A stretch of 13,500 nt of DNA from Prevotellaceae bacterium (GCA_905371275.1 CAJPLH010000037.1:1-13500); one strand, 5' to 3'. Shown: positions 1-6,104, numbered from the stretch's first letter. Numbers and translations are program-made. The notes: a model not told the origin generated them from the letters alone.

Positions 1-41
1 TCGTTGTATTTTCTTTTCTTGGTCGTTTTGTCGTTTTTGTT

Positions 42-896
42 TTATTTCTCTTGCGCTTTGTGTGTGTGGTTGAGCAGTTCGGCTGCGGGGTAGGATCTTT
101 CGGGATAGGTGCCCTCAACCACGGCGCGAAATTGGTGTTCGCTGGTGGTGAGTTGCTTCATCTCGTGGGCATTGATGTGGTCGGCCTGATGATTGTGGGT
201 GACGAGTCGCACATAGGTGGAGCCAGACGCTTTGAAGTCGGGACGATAGCGGGTGTTGAGGCGTTGCAGCGTGTTGTCGTCGGCACGATTGTCGCGCACG
301 GCATTGAGGAGTTCTAAGAAGTCTTGATCGGTTTGTCGGTAGACTTTTTGCAACTCGATGGTGATAAATGGGGTGCGCTTCAGTGCCTGACTCGAGAAAA
401 AGAATTCCGATTCGTAGTACTTGTGCAATGTTTCACGGTCTTCATCGCGCACCACAGGGGGCAATTGTTGTAGATCGCCAATCATCAAGAGTTGCACGCC
501 ACCAAAAGGACGAGCGTCGATGCGGATGCGGCGGAGAGCAGCGTCCATACAGTCCAAAAGGTCGGCACGCACCATAGAGATTTCGTCAATGACAATGAGA
601 TCGAGCGAACGAATCAATTTGCGTTTTCGATTAGAAAAACGGAATTGTTCCTTGGCGAATTGGCTGCCTGGGATGTACATGCCAAAGGGCAACTGAAGGA
701 AAGAGTGTATGGTGACTCCTCCGGCATTGATGGCAGCAATGCCAGTGGGTGCAAGTACCACCATTCGTTTGTGGCTTTGCTCACGAAGTTGGCGCAAAAA
801 GGTGGTTTTTCCCGTACCGGCGCGCCCCGTGAGAAAGAGATTGGTGTGTGTGTGCTCTATTATTTTGTGCGCTAAATCGCGCTCTACATTTGCCAT
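42..896 (-). CDS. PIF1-like DNA helicase / AAA ATPase, apparently C-terminally truncated
   Basis: Superfamily 1 helicase core of the PIF1/RecD-like type, expected to unwind DNA in the cytoplasm using ATP. Visible motifs are Walker A GRAGTGKTT near residues 24-32, the following LAPTGIAA segment, a Walker B IDEISM near residue 104, the motif III-like GDLQQLPP, and QKVYRQ, typical of PIF1 motif IV. The ATG at 894-896 gives a start just before the helicase fold (MANVERDLAHK). The protein is 284 residues. Bacteroidetes homologues, from family knowledge, go on for several hundred residues with the second RecA-like lobe and the KxGAQVMF-type region. Here similarity stops near SYPAAELL and the frame ends at TAA 42-44. 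Past the stop the same frame is very Lys-rich up to the window edge. This may be a frameshifted or truncated copy, or a natural short form. The helicase assignment is firm; intactness is doubtful. Confidence 0.82.
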   Translation of the reverse strand: MANVERDLAHKIIEHTHTNLFLTGRAGTGKTTFLRQLREQSHKRMVVLAPTGIAAINAGGVTIHSFLQLPFGMYIPGSQFAKEQFRFSNRKRKLIRSLDLIVIDEISMVRADLLDCMDAALRRIRIDARPFGGVQLLMIGDLQQLPPVVRDEDRETLHKYYESEFFFSSQALKRTPFITIELQKVYRQTDQDFLELLNAVRDNRADDNTLQRLNTRYRPDFKASGSTYVRLVTHNHQADHINAHEMKQLTTSEHQFRAVVEGTYPERSYPAAELLNHTHKAQEK

Positions 897-918
897 AATC
901 TATGATTTAATGCCCAAA

Positions 919-938
919 AAACGCTGTAAAAAGCGTTT
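919..938. repeat. 7-bp inverted repeat in the divergent promoter region
   Basis: AAACGCT at 919-925 pairs perfectly with AGCGTTT at 932-938 across six bases (GTAAAA). It lies about 25 bases upstream of the helicase ATG, in that gene's leader. It could be an operator or an RNA hairpin. It lacks the GC-rich stem and T tract of a good terminator. Confidence 0.4.
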
Positions 939-967
939 GAGATGGAAGGTATGCAGTAATTTTCCTA

Positions 968-975
968 CAAAAGTA
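968..975 (-). promoter_or_regulatory. Candidate Bacteroidetes -7 element for the helicase gene
   Basis: Read on the minus strand the bases are TACTTTTG, an exact match to the Bacteroidetes TAnnTTTG -7 consensus, about 70 bases upstream of the helicase ATG. No clear TTTG lies at the expected -33 spacing, so this rests on one box only. Confidence 0.4.
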
Positions 976-998
976 CGGCTTTTTTGCTAGGTATTGAT

Positions 999-1006
999 TA
1001 TTTTTG
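999..1006 (+). promoter_or_regulatory. Candidate Bacteroidetes -7 element for the LuxR-type regulator
   Basis: TATTTTTG matches TAnnTTTG exactly and lies 50 bases upstream of the ATG at 1057. A TTTG occurs at 983-986, but the 12-base gap is shorter than the usual 19-21, so the -33 box is unconvincing. Transcription would start near 1013 and include the inverted repeat at 1024-1041. Confidence 0.4.
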
Positions 1007-1023
1007 CAGATAACCTCTAGACC

Positions 1024-1041
1024 AAGACAGTTTGTTGTCTT
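1024..1041. promoter_or_regulatory. Perfect inverted repeat just upstream of the LuxR-type gene (candidate operator)
   Basis: AAGACA (1024-1029) and TGTCTT (1036-1041) form a perfect 6-bp dyad spaced by six bases, ending 15 bases before the ATG at 1057. LuxR-family HTH dimers bind dyads of this general size, so autoregulation is possible. That is inference from position and symmetry only. Confidence 0.35.
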
Positions 1042-1056
1042 ACAATTTTGCAAGAA

Positions 1057-1824
1057 ATGACTCATCCCAACGAAGTTTCCCATCCTCATATTGCGCATTC
1101 CACTCCACATTCAGAGAGTGGACATCCCCACGCTGGTGGACACCCACACATAGGTGGACATCCTCACGCTGGTGGACATCCAGACATATTAAATGGAGAG
1201 ATGCCCAAGAAATCGCTGCGTATGGCAGTAATTGACAACAACGTGTTGGCTTGTCGAGGATTGCAAGGGCTTTTGCAACGACTCATTCCCATAGCCACGG
1301 TGGAGACTTTTGAGAGTCACGAGTCGCTCTTAGACAATGAACCCGAACAATATGCGCATTTTTTTGTGTCAGCGCGCATTTATTTTGAACATTCTCTTTT
1401 CTATCGTCAGCAACCGTTTCAGACGATTGTCTTGACGAATGGCGAAAATATGCCGCCAGTGCCTGGACTGTTGATGCTCAACGTGTGCCGCTCTGAAGAA
1501 GAGGTGGTGACGGATTTGTTGCAACTCCACAATCACGGACACGGCAAGGGACAACATCGTCCGCGTGCCTCAAAAGCTGAACTCGAAGCGTTGTGGAATG
1601 GTAACGAAGACGGAGAACGCCAGCCGCTGACTTTGAGAGAAATTGAAGTGGCAACGCTCTTGGCGAAAGGTTTTATCAACAAAGAAGTGGCCGATCAACT
1701 TAACATTAGTATGACAACGGTTATTACGCACCGCAAAAACATTATGACTAAACTGGGGGCTCACTCTTTGTCGGACATCATCATCTATGTGGTGATGAAT
1801 GGATATCTTGATTTAGGCGAATAG
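1057..1824 (+). CDS. Orphan LuxR/NarL-type transcriptional regulator with His-rich N-terminus and degenerate receiver
   Basis: 255-residue DNA-binding regulator. Residues 1-48 are a His-rich extension with 12 His in the first 42 positions, including nearly four copies of GHPHAG. Residues about 52-157 resemble a response-regulator receiver (MAVIDNN start, IVLTNG near 124-129). The usual phospho-acceptor Asp position in AHFFVS appears to be Ser105 and the conserved Lys is replaced, so it is probably a pseudo-receiver. The linker holds a second His cluster, HNHGHGKGQH at 158-167. A typical LuxR helix-turn-helix spans about 191-250 (LTLREIEVATLLAKG, NKEVADQLNIS, TVITHRKNIMTKLG). The frame also opens with TTG at 1048, but ATG 1057 is the natural start; ATG 1201 would drop the whole His repeat. 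No sensor kinase is adjacent. A metal or haem input is inferred, not shown. It diverges from the helicase gene. Confidence 0.85.
   Translation: MTHPNEVSHPHIAHSTPHSESGHPHAGGHPHIGGHPHAGGHPDILNGEMPKKSLRMAVIDNNVLACRGLQGLLQRLIPIATVETFESHESLLDNEPEQYAHFFVSARIYFEHSLFYRQQPFQTIVLTNGENMPPVPGLLMLNVCRSEEEVVTDLLQLHNHGHGKGQHRPRASKAELEALWNGNEDGERQPLTLREIEVATLLAKGFINKEVADQLNISMTTVITHRKNIMTKLGAHSLSDIIIYVVMNGYLDLGE
1120..1188 (+). repeat. 18-bp in-frame tandem repeat encoding GHPHAG units
   Basis: About 3.8 copies of an 18-bp unit at 1120, 1138, 1156 and 1174 encode GHPHAG, GHPHIG, GHPHAG and GHPDI. Silent differences between copies (CCC/CCA/CCT, CAC/CAT) show the peptide repeat is kept while the DNA drifts, suggesting selection on the protein. 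Confidence 0.85.
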
Positions 1825-1860
1825 GGTGCTGCACAACCTTCATCTACTGAGTGATGAGGC

Positions 1861-1909
1861 TTAACTCAAAACCTTGTATTACTCAAAATCTTCATTACTC
1901 AAAACCTTC
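1861..1909. repeat. Three tandem 16-17 bp repeats at the 3' end of the small hypothetical gene
   Basis: Units at 1861-1877, 1878-1893 and 1894-1909 share ACTCAAAAYCTTS. The 1878 and 1894 copies differ at one base in 16. The 1894-1909 copy overlaps the last codons and stop of the minus-strand gene, so on that strand the sequence encoding the C-terminal EGFE plus stop is repeated twice downstream, giving further in-frame stops. The array fills most of the 70-base convergent gap after the LuxR-type gene. No terminator hairpin is evident in the gap. Confidence 0.8.
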
Positions 1910-2269
1910 AGCGAGCAAACAATCTCTCACTTCAAAAAGGTGGTGAACTTGCGCACCATAAGTGGGATTTTCGTGGTGCATTTGCACGATGTCGAGATAA
2001 TTGCGCACCATCACTTTGACATCGGGAATGACTACGCCCGGTCGCAACTGAATGCGTTGGGGTAAGTGATCGAAACGTGCACGAAACCATTCCACAAGTT
2101 CTTGAATTACTGCGCGGTCGTATTTTTTTTGATAAGGAATCGACATAAGAAATGGGTGTGAGAAGGCACCTTTGAGGAGATGCGTGAAGGGATGCAGGGG
2201 GATTCGTTCTGCACTTTCGTGCCCTCCACTTGCTCCATAGGTGCGGGTGTGTTCTGCAAATTTACGCAT
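1895..2269 (-). CDS. Small conserved-type hypothetical protein
   Basis: 124-residue soluble protein with no signal peptide or membrane segment. The C-terminal two thirds (about residues 52-120) are predicted helical, with VIQELVEWFRARF, the strand-like RIQLRPGVVIPDVKVMV, and a further helix ending in EVRDCLLAEGFE. The EWF...PGVxIxDV...hxxYL pattern reminds me of small Bacteroidetes proteins annotated as DUF6965, but I cannot confirm this. The N-terminal 45 residues are His- and Gly-rich and less regular. The ATG at 2267-2269 is the only good start. It is convergent with the LuxR-type gene and divergent from the thioesterase. Codon use looks like that of its neighbours. Function unknown. Confidence 0.65.
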   Translation of the reverse strand: MRKFAEHTRTYGASGGHESAERIPLHPFTHLLKGAFSHPFLMSIPYQKKYDRAVIQELVEWFRARFDHLPQRIQLRPGVVIPDVKVMVRNYLDIVQMHHENPTYGAQVHHLFEVRDCLLAEGFE

Positions 2270-2328
2270 TATTCTTTAGCGCAAAAAGTTCTTTCTCCTC
2301 AAAACACGAGATATTCTTGTCCTTTTTT

Positions 2329-2360
2329 CTAGAATATCTAGTTTTTTCTAGACTGTCTAA
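2329..2360. repeat. CTAG-containing 9-10 bp degenerate tandem units upstream of the thioesterase gene
   Basis: CTAG occurs at 2329, 2338 and 2348, followed by CTAA at 2357, giving spacings of 9, 10 and 9 bases. It lies in the 146-base divergent spacer just ahead of the twin-hairpin element. It resembles the longer CTAG block at 6011-6055. Confidence 0.55.
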
Positions 2361-2363
2361 CCT

Positions 2364-2405
2364 GAGCCACGTTTGTCGTGGCGAACATAAAAGGGTCTAC
2401 GACCC
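2364..2405 (+). repeat. Twin-hairpin leader element, copy 1 (upstream of acyl-ACP thioesterase)
   Basis: A first perfect 6-bp stem GCCACG/CGTGGC (2366-2371 and 2377-2382, loop TTTGT) is followed after ten bases by a perfect 5-bp stem GGGTC/GACCC (2393-2397 and 2401-2405, loop TAC). The second hairpin ends 10 bases before the ATG at 2416. The first 21 bases are identical to copy 2 at 3257-3277. Placement on the leader suggests an RNA-level or repeat-family element; function unknown. Confidence 0.75.
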
Positions 2406-2415
2406 AAATGTCTAA

Positions 2416-3192
2416 ATGTCTACACTTTCTCCCAGATTATACTATCCTTATGTTGTAGAACCCTTCCAAGAAGATTTCACTGGTAAACTCGCTTGGAGCA
2501 CATTGGGCAATCTTCTGCTTCGTGTTTCCTCGCTCCACGCTGAATCTCACGGATTTGGGTATAGTTATATGCAACAACACCACAGAGGTTGGGTGCTATC
2601 GCGGTTGATCATAGAACTCCATCGCAGACCACGTACTGGCGAAAGCTATACACTCTCAACGTGGGTTAATAAGATTTTTCGACAATTCACTGACCGTCTT
2701 TATACATTGCAAGATGAGGACGGCGAAACCGTGGGCTATGGTCACAGCACGTGGGCTTTGATAGATTATGATTCGCGACAACCCATCAATTTGGAACAAC
2801 TTCCTGATGGTGGATTCTCTGAAGCTCTTCATCCCGAAGATGTGCCTATTGCCGGTACAGGTCGTGTGCGCGTGAAGAGTGCAACTCCTTGTTTGGTGCA
2901 CCACGCGGCTTTTAGTGATCTGGACATCAACGGACACGTTAATTCTATTAGATATTTGAGTTTGATTCTCGACACCTTCTCTAAAGAATGGCACGAAAGG
3001 CACGAATTGAAGCGTGTGGAAATGTCTTACGGATTGGAAGCTTATGCAGGTGATGAACTCCGAGTCTATGCCGAAGAACTGGGTGAGGAGCAATGGGGTT
3101 TTGAAATTCGCCGAGTGCGTCCATCAGAAAGTGAACAAGAAACACTCGTGGTGAGAAGTATCATTACAGCTCCTCTCACTGTAAGAGTCTAG
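2416..3192 (+). CDS. Acyl-[acyl-carrier-protein] thioesterase (bacterial FatA/FatB family)
   Basis: 258 residues, the usual size for bacterial acyl-ACP thioesterases with two tandem hot-dog folds. It would hydrolyse acyl-ACP to release free fatty acid in the cytoplasm, ending or branching type II fatty acid synthesis. The first hot-dog covers about residues 8-130 (GWVLSRLIIELHRRPRTGE, VNKIFRQFTDRLY, STWALIDYDSRQP). The second covers about 150-255 and carries the family signature DLDINGHVNSIRY, with Asn172, His174 and Asn176 as the N-x-H-x-N catalytic-site pattern. It is followed by VEMSYGLEAYAGDEL. The start ATG 2416 gives MSTLSPRLYYPYVVEPF, a normal family N-terminus. An out-of-frame ATG at 2408 is not used. 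The leader holds the twin-hairpin element and one TGTCTAA unit touching the ATG. Tex follows 123 bases downstream. The family call is firm; chain-length specificity cannot be read. Confidence 0.92.
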   Translation: MSTLSPRLYYPYVVEPFQEDFTGKLAWSTLGNLLLRVSSLHAESHGFGYSYMQQHHRGWVLSRLIIELHRRPRTGESYTLSTWVNKIFRQFTDRLYTLQDEDGETVGYGHSTWALIDYDSRQPINLEQLPDGGFSEALHPEDVPIAGTGRVRVKSATPCLVHHAAFSDLDINGHVNSIRYLSLILDTFSKEWHERHELKRVEMSYGLEAYAGDELRVYAEELGEEQWGFEIRRVRPSESEQETLVVRSIITAPLTVRV

Positions 3193-3256
3193 GCTTGAAC
3201 TCAACCTCGTGTCTTGATTATTGATTTTATTCAATGAGAACCTAATATCCTATTTC

Positions 3257-3298
3257 GAGCCACGTTTGTCGTGGCGAGCGAGAAGGGATCTGTGACCC
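3257..3298 (+). repeat. Twin-hairpin leader element, copy 2 (upstream of tex)
   Basis: The same first stem GCCACG/CGTGGC with loop TTTGT lies at 3259-3275, in a 21-base block identical to copy 1. The second hairpin is GGG-(A)-TC/GACCC at 3285-3298 with loop TGT: same stem as copy 1, one bulged A and a different loop. It ends 17 bases before the tex ATG. Conserved pairing with a drifting loop supports a structured RNA or DNA element. Confidence 0.75.
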
Positions 3299-3310
3299 TC
3301 TAGCGTCTAT
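3297..3310 (+). repeat. Two NNTCTAA-like heptamers before tex
   Basis: CCTCTAG (3297-3303) and CGTCTAT (3304-3310) continue directly from the twin hairpin and end five bases before the ATG at 3316. They match the 7-bp array before yraN and the recN leader. Confidence 0.5.
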
Positions 3311-3315
3311 ATTCA

Positions 3316-5460
3316 ATGACTATACAACATCTCATAGCGCAACGTCTTAATATGCGCGACAAACAAGTAGAAGCCACCATCAAACTTCTGGACGAGGGGG
3401 CAACTATACCCTTCATTTCTCGCTATCGCAAGGAAGCCACTGGTGCACTCGATGAAGTGCAGGTGGCTGCTGTGGCAGATGAATATCGCAAGGTGCAAGA
3501 GCTCGAGCACCGCAAGAACTTTGTGCTCGAAACCATTGAAGCGCAAGGGAAACTCACGGACGAGTTACGACAGCGCATCACACAATCGTGGGATGCCACT
3601 GAGGTGGAAGACCTCTATCTGCCTTTCAAACCGAAACGAAGAACCAAAGCTCAAGTGGCGCGCGAACGCGGACTCGAACCCCTTGCGCAGAAACTGTTGC
3701 TCCGACCACAAGATGATCCAGAACTGACAGCCGAGCGTTTTCTCACCGATGATGTGCCCGATGTAGATGCAGCGTTGCAAGGTGCGCGCGACATCATTGC
3801 AGAACAAATCAGCGAAGACGAACGGAGCAGACAGACACTCCGCAATGTTTTTGGCAGAGAAGCTATGATTTCCTCCAAACTCGTGAAAGGAAAAGAGGAA
3901 GAAGCCGCTAAATATCGCGATTATTTCGATTGGAGCGAACCTCTGCGTCGTTGCACTTCTCACCGTTTGTTGGCGATGCGTCGCGGAGAGTCCGAAGGCG
4001 TGTTGCGTGTGTCGATTGCACCAGCTGATGACACGCAAGCGGCCGACCGCATTGCGCGTCCTTTTGTGCGCCCCAACACCCCTGCGGCTGCGCAAATAGC
4101 CACGGCAGCAGCCGATGCTTATAAAAGATTGTTGCGCCCCAGTATCGAAACGGAATTTGCAGCGCAGAGCAAACAGCAGGCAGACGAAGAAGCCATCCGC
4201 GTGTTTGCGCAAAATCTTCAGCAACTTCTGTTGGCCGCTCCTTTGGGTTCGCGCAGGATAATGGGGATTGACCCTGGTTTTCGCACAGGTTGCAAGGTGG
4301 TTTGTCTTGATGAACAAGGCAATCTCTTGAACAACACCACGATTTATCCGCACGAACCCAAAAACGACCGTGCAGCTGCTGTAACCACTTTGCAGAAGTT
4401 GGCGAAGCAATATCGCGTAGAAGCCGTGGCGATTGGTAACGGAACGGCAGGGCGCGAGACAGAAGAATTGGTGCGTAGTTTGAAATCTCTATCAAACGCT
4501 GAGGTGAATTGGGACGAAATTCCCATATTCTTGGTCAGCGAAGACGGTGCTTCCGTCTATTCCGCCTCGGCGGTGGCGCGCGCTGAATTTCCTGACCACG
4601 ATGTCACGGTGCGTGGAGCCGTTTCCATCGCACGTCGTTTGGCAGATCCATTGGCGGAATTGGTGAAAATCGATCCAAAATCAATTGGTGTGGGACAATA
4701 TCAACACGATGTGGATGCCACTGCGTTGAAACGCGCGTTAGACCATACGGTGGAGCACTGCGTGAATGCTGTTGGGGTGAATCTCAACACGGCTTCCGCG
4801 CATTTGCTCACCTATGTCAGTGGACTCGGAGCGGCTTTGGCGCAAAACATTGTCAATTATCGTGCCGAACACGGAGCTTTCACTTCGCGCAAAGAACTCC
4901 TGAAGGTGCCAAGACTGGGGGCGAAAGCCTATGAACAATGTGCTGGTTTCTTGCGCATTCCCCACGCGAAGCATCCTCTCGACAACACGGCTGTGCACCC
5001 CGAACGCTATGCGCTGGTGGAAAAGATGGCCAGTGATGCAGGAACCGATTTGAAGTCGCTCATTGCGCAACCTGAGATTCGACAGAAAATAGACCTCAAT
5101 CGTTATTGCACGGCCGAAGTGGGGCTTCCCACACTCCACGACATTTGGGCTGAACTCGACAAACCAGGACGTGACCCTCGTGGCACAGCGCAGGTGTTTC
5201 AATTTGAAGAGCGTGTGCACAGCATCGATGATTTGGAAATTGGTATGGTGCTGCCAGGAGTAGTGACCAATGTGACCAACTTTGGCGCGTTTGTGGACTT
5301 AGGTATCAAGACGAAAGGCCTGGTGCACGTGTCGCAACTGGCGGATTGCTTTGTCAAAGACCCCGCAGAAGTGGTGCAAGTGCAGCAACAAGTGGAGGTG
5401 CGTGTGGTGGAAGTGAACAAGGCGCGTGGCAGAATCGCATTGAGTATGAAAAAAGGCTAG
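3316..5460 (+). CDS. tex: Tex family transcription accessory / S1 RNA-binding protein
   Basis: 714-residue cytoplasmic nucleic-acid-binding protein of the Tex family, implicated elsewhere in transcription and RNA metabolism. Domains in order: helical N-terminal Tex region (about 1-300, including IPFISRYRKEATGALDE and EDLYLPFKPKRRTKA), YqgF/RNase H-like domain starting at GIDPGFRTGCK (residue 317), helix-hairpin-helix region about 489-545 (LNTASAHLLTYVSGLG, FTSRKELLKVPRLG), and a C-terminal S1 domain about 643-712 (GMVLPGVVTNVTNFGAFVDLG, GLVHVSQL). The family signature DVDATALKRALDHTVEHCVN is slightly divergent from the usual QxDV-x-Q form but in the right place. The length is close to other Tex proteins and the gene looks intact. 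The start ATG 3316 gives MTIQHLIAQRL, a typical N-terminus. It ends in TAG at 5460, followed by a 104-base pyrimidine-rich spacer with no clear terminator. Confidence 0.95.
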   Translation: MTIQHLIAQRLNMRDKQVEATIKLLDEGATIPFISRYRKEATGALDEVQVAAVADEYRKVQELEHRKNFVLETIEAQGKLTDELRQRITQSWDATEVEDLYLPFKPKRRTKAQVARERGLEPLAQKLLLRPQDDPELTAERFLTDDVPDVDAALQGARDIIAEQISEDERSRQTLRNVFGREAMISSKLVKGKEEEAAKYRDYFDWSEPLRRCTSHRLLAMRRGESEGVLRVSIAPADDTQAADRIARPFVRPNTPAAAQIATAAADAYKRLLRPSIETEFAAQSKQQADEEAIRVFAQNLQQLLLAAPLGSRRIMGIDPGFRTGCKVVCLDEQGNLLNNTTIYPHEPKNDRAAAVTTLQKLAKQYRVEAVAIGNGTAGRETEELVRSLKSLSNAEVNWDEIPIFLVSEDGASVYSASAVARAEFPDHDVTVRGAVSIARRLADPLAELVKIDPKSIGVGQYQHDVDATALKRALDHTVEHCVNAVGVNLNTASAHLLTYVSGLGAALAQNIVNYRAEHGAFTSRKELLKVPRLGAKAYEQCAGFLRIPHAKHPLDNTAVHPERYALVEKMASDAGTDLKSLIAQPEIRQKIDLNRYCTAEVGLPTLHDIWAELDKPGRDPRGTAQVFQFEERVHSIDDLEIGMVLPGVVTNVTNFGAFVDLGIKTKGLVHVSQLADCFVKDPAEVVQVQQQVEVRVVEVNKARGRIALSMKKG

Positions 5461-5564
5461 AAGATGGGAGGAATGAACGCCTTTGTTTCTTGCTCTTCCC
5501 CCTTTTTTCTTACTCTTTATAATAATAGTGGGGCTTTCCTGCCTTATGATTTCAACCCAGAAGA
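5461..5564. other. tex-tadA spacer, pyrimidine-rich, no defined element
   Basis: 104 bases with C/T-rich stretches (around 5489-5520) and TATAATAATAG near 5518-5528. I see no terminator hairpin, no twin-hairpin element and no NNTCTAA units, unlike the spacers before tex and yraN. Read-through from tex to tadA is plausible. Confidence 0.4.
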
Positions 5565-5999
5565 ATGACAACAGACGAACAGTATATGCTTCGCGCTTTG
5601 GAACAAGCGCAAATGGCGGCCGACCGTGACGAGGTGCCCGTGGGAGTGGTGGTGGTGTGTCAAGATCGCATCATTGCGCGCGGTCATAATCTCACCGAAA
5701 CGCTCAACGATGTGACGGCTCACGCAGAGATGCAAGCAGTGACTGCTGCTGCCAATGCTCTCGGAGGGAAGTATTTGAGTGATTGTACACTCTATGTCAC
5801 AGTTGAACCTTGTGTGATGTGCGCCGGGGCTTTGGCGTGGGCGCAGGTGGGACGCATTGTTTATGGTGCTGCCGACCCGAAGCGGGGTTATTCTGTTTAC
5901 GCTCCTGAGGCTTTGCACCCTCGCACCCAAGTCACTGCGGGTGTTTTGGCTGAGGAGTGTGGCGAACTGATGCGGCAATTTTTCAAAAGTAAAAGATAA
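5565..5999 (+). CDS. tadA: tRNA-specific adenosine(34) deaminase TadA
   Basis: 144-residue zinc deaminase of the cytidine/deoxycytidylate deaminase fold. It converts A34 to inosine in the tRNA-Arg(ACG) anticodon so that it reads several Arg codons. The zinc site is complete: His53 and the proton-shuttling Glu55 in HAEMQAV, and Cys83 and Cys86 in PCVMCAGAL. Further TadA marks are EVPVGVVVV near 23-31, RGHNLTETLNDVTAHAE, and the C-terminal PKRGY...HP region. The length is normal. ATG 5565 follows an A/G-rich CCCAGAAGA, and no upstream in-frame start is needed. Guanine deaminase relatives share the fold, but the N and H spacing fits TadA best. It lies 104 bases after tex; the spacer to yraN holds the repeat block. 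Confidence 0.93.
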   Translation: MTTDEQYMLRALEQAQMAADRDEVPVGVVVVCQDRIIARGHNLTETLNDVTAHAEMQAVTAAANALGGKYLSDCTLYVTVEPCVMCAGALAWAQVGRIVYGAADPKRGYSVYAPEALHPRTQVTAGVLAEECGELMRQFFKSKR

Positions 6000-6010
6000 A
6001 GAGACTAGCT

Positions 6011-6055
6011 GAGCTAGAAGCTCTAGAAGTTCTAGTGGCTCTAGAAACACTAGAA
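6011..6055. repeat. Five 9-bp degenerate tandem units NNNCTAGAA
   Basis: The units GAGCTAGAA, GCTCTAGAA, GTTCTAGTG, GCTCTAGAA and ACACTAGAA run without gaps from 6011 to 6055. One more partial CTAG unit precedes them at 6005. CTAG is otherwise sparse in the window. The array starts 12 bases after the tadA stop and passes straight into the 7-bp array. Confidence 0.85.
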
Positions 6056-6104
6056 TCTCTAACGTCTAACGTCTAATGTCTAACCTCTAATCTCTACCCT
6101 CTAA
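6056..6104 (+). repeat. Seven 7-bp tandem units NNTCTAA ending at the yraN start
   Basis: The units TCTCTAA, CGTCTAA, CGTCTAA, TGTCTAA, CCTCTAA, TCTCTAC and CCTCTAA run without gaps. The TCTAA core is nearly fixed and the first two bases vary. The array ends four bases before the ATG at 6109, so it takes the place of a ribosome binding site. Confidence 0.88.

Noticed and set aside
919..938. Intrinsic terminator upstream of the helicase gene
   Set aside because: The AAACGCT/AGCGTTT stem is AT-rich at its ends, has no T tract after it on either strand, and lies in a promoter region between divergent genes.
2257..2264. TAAATTTG on the minus strand as a promoter for the small hypothetical gene
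   Set aside because: It lies downstream of the ATG at 2267-2269, inside the coding region, so it cannot drive that gene unless a later start is used.
3565..4410. 281-residue open frame on the minus strand inside tex
   Set aside because: It lies wholly within the well-supported tex gene, has no recognisable motif and an unnatural composition; a shadow of tex codon bias. The 195-residue minus frame at 3908-4495 is rejected for the same reason.
6011..6104. Possible CRISPR-like array because of regular repeats
   Set aside because: Units are only 7 and 9 bp, contiguous and degenerate, with no spacers of 25-40 bp and no cas genes nearby.
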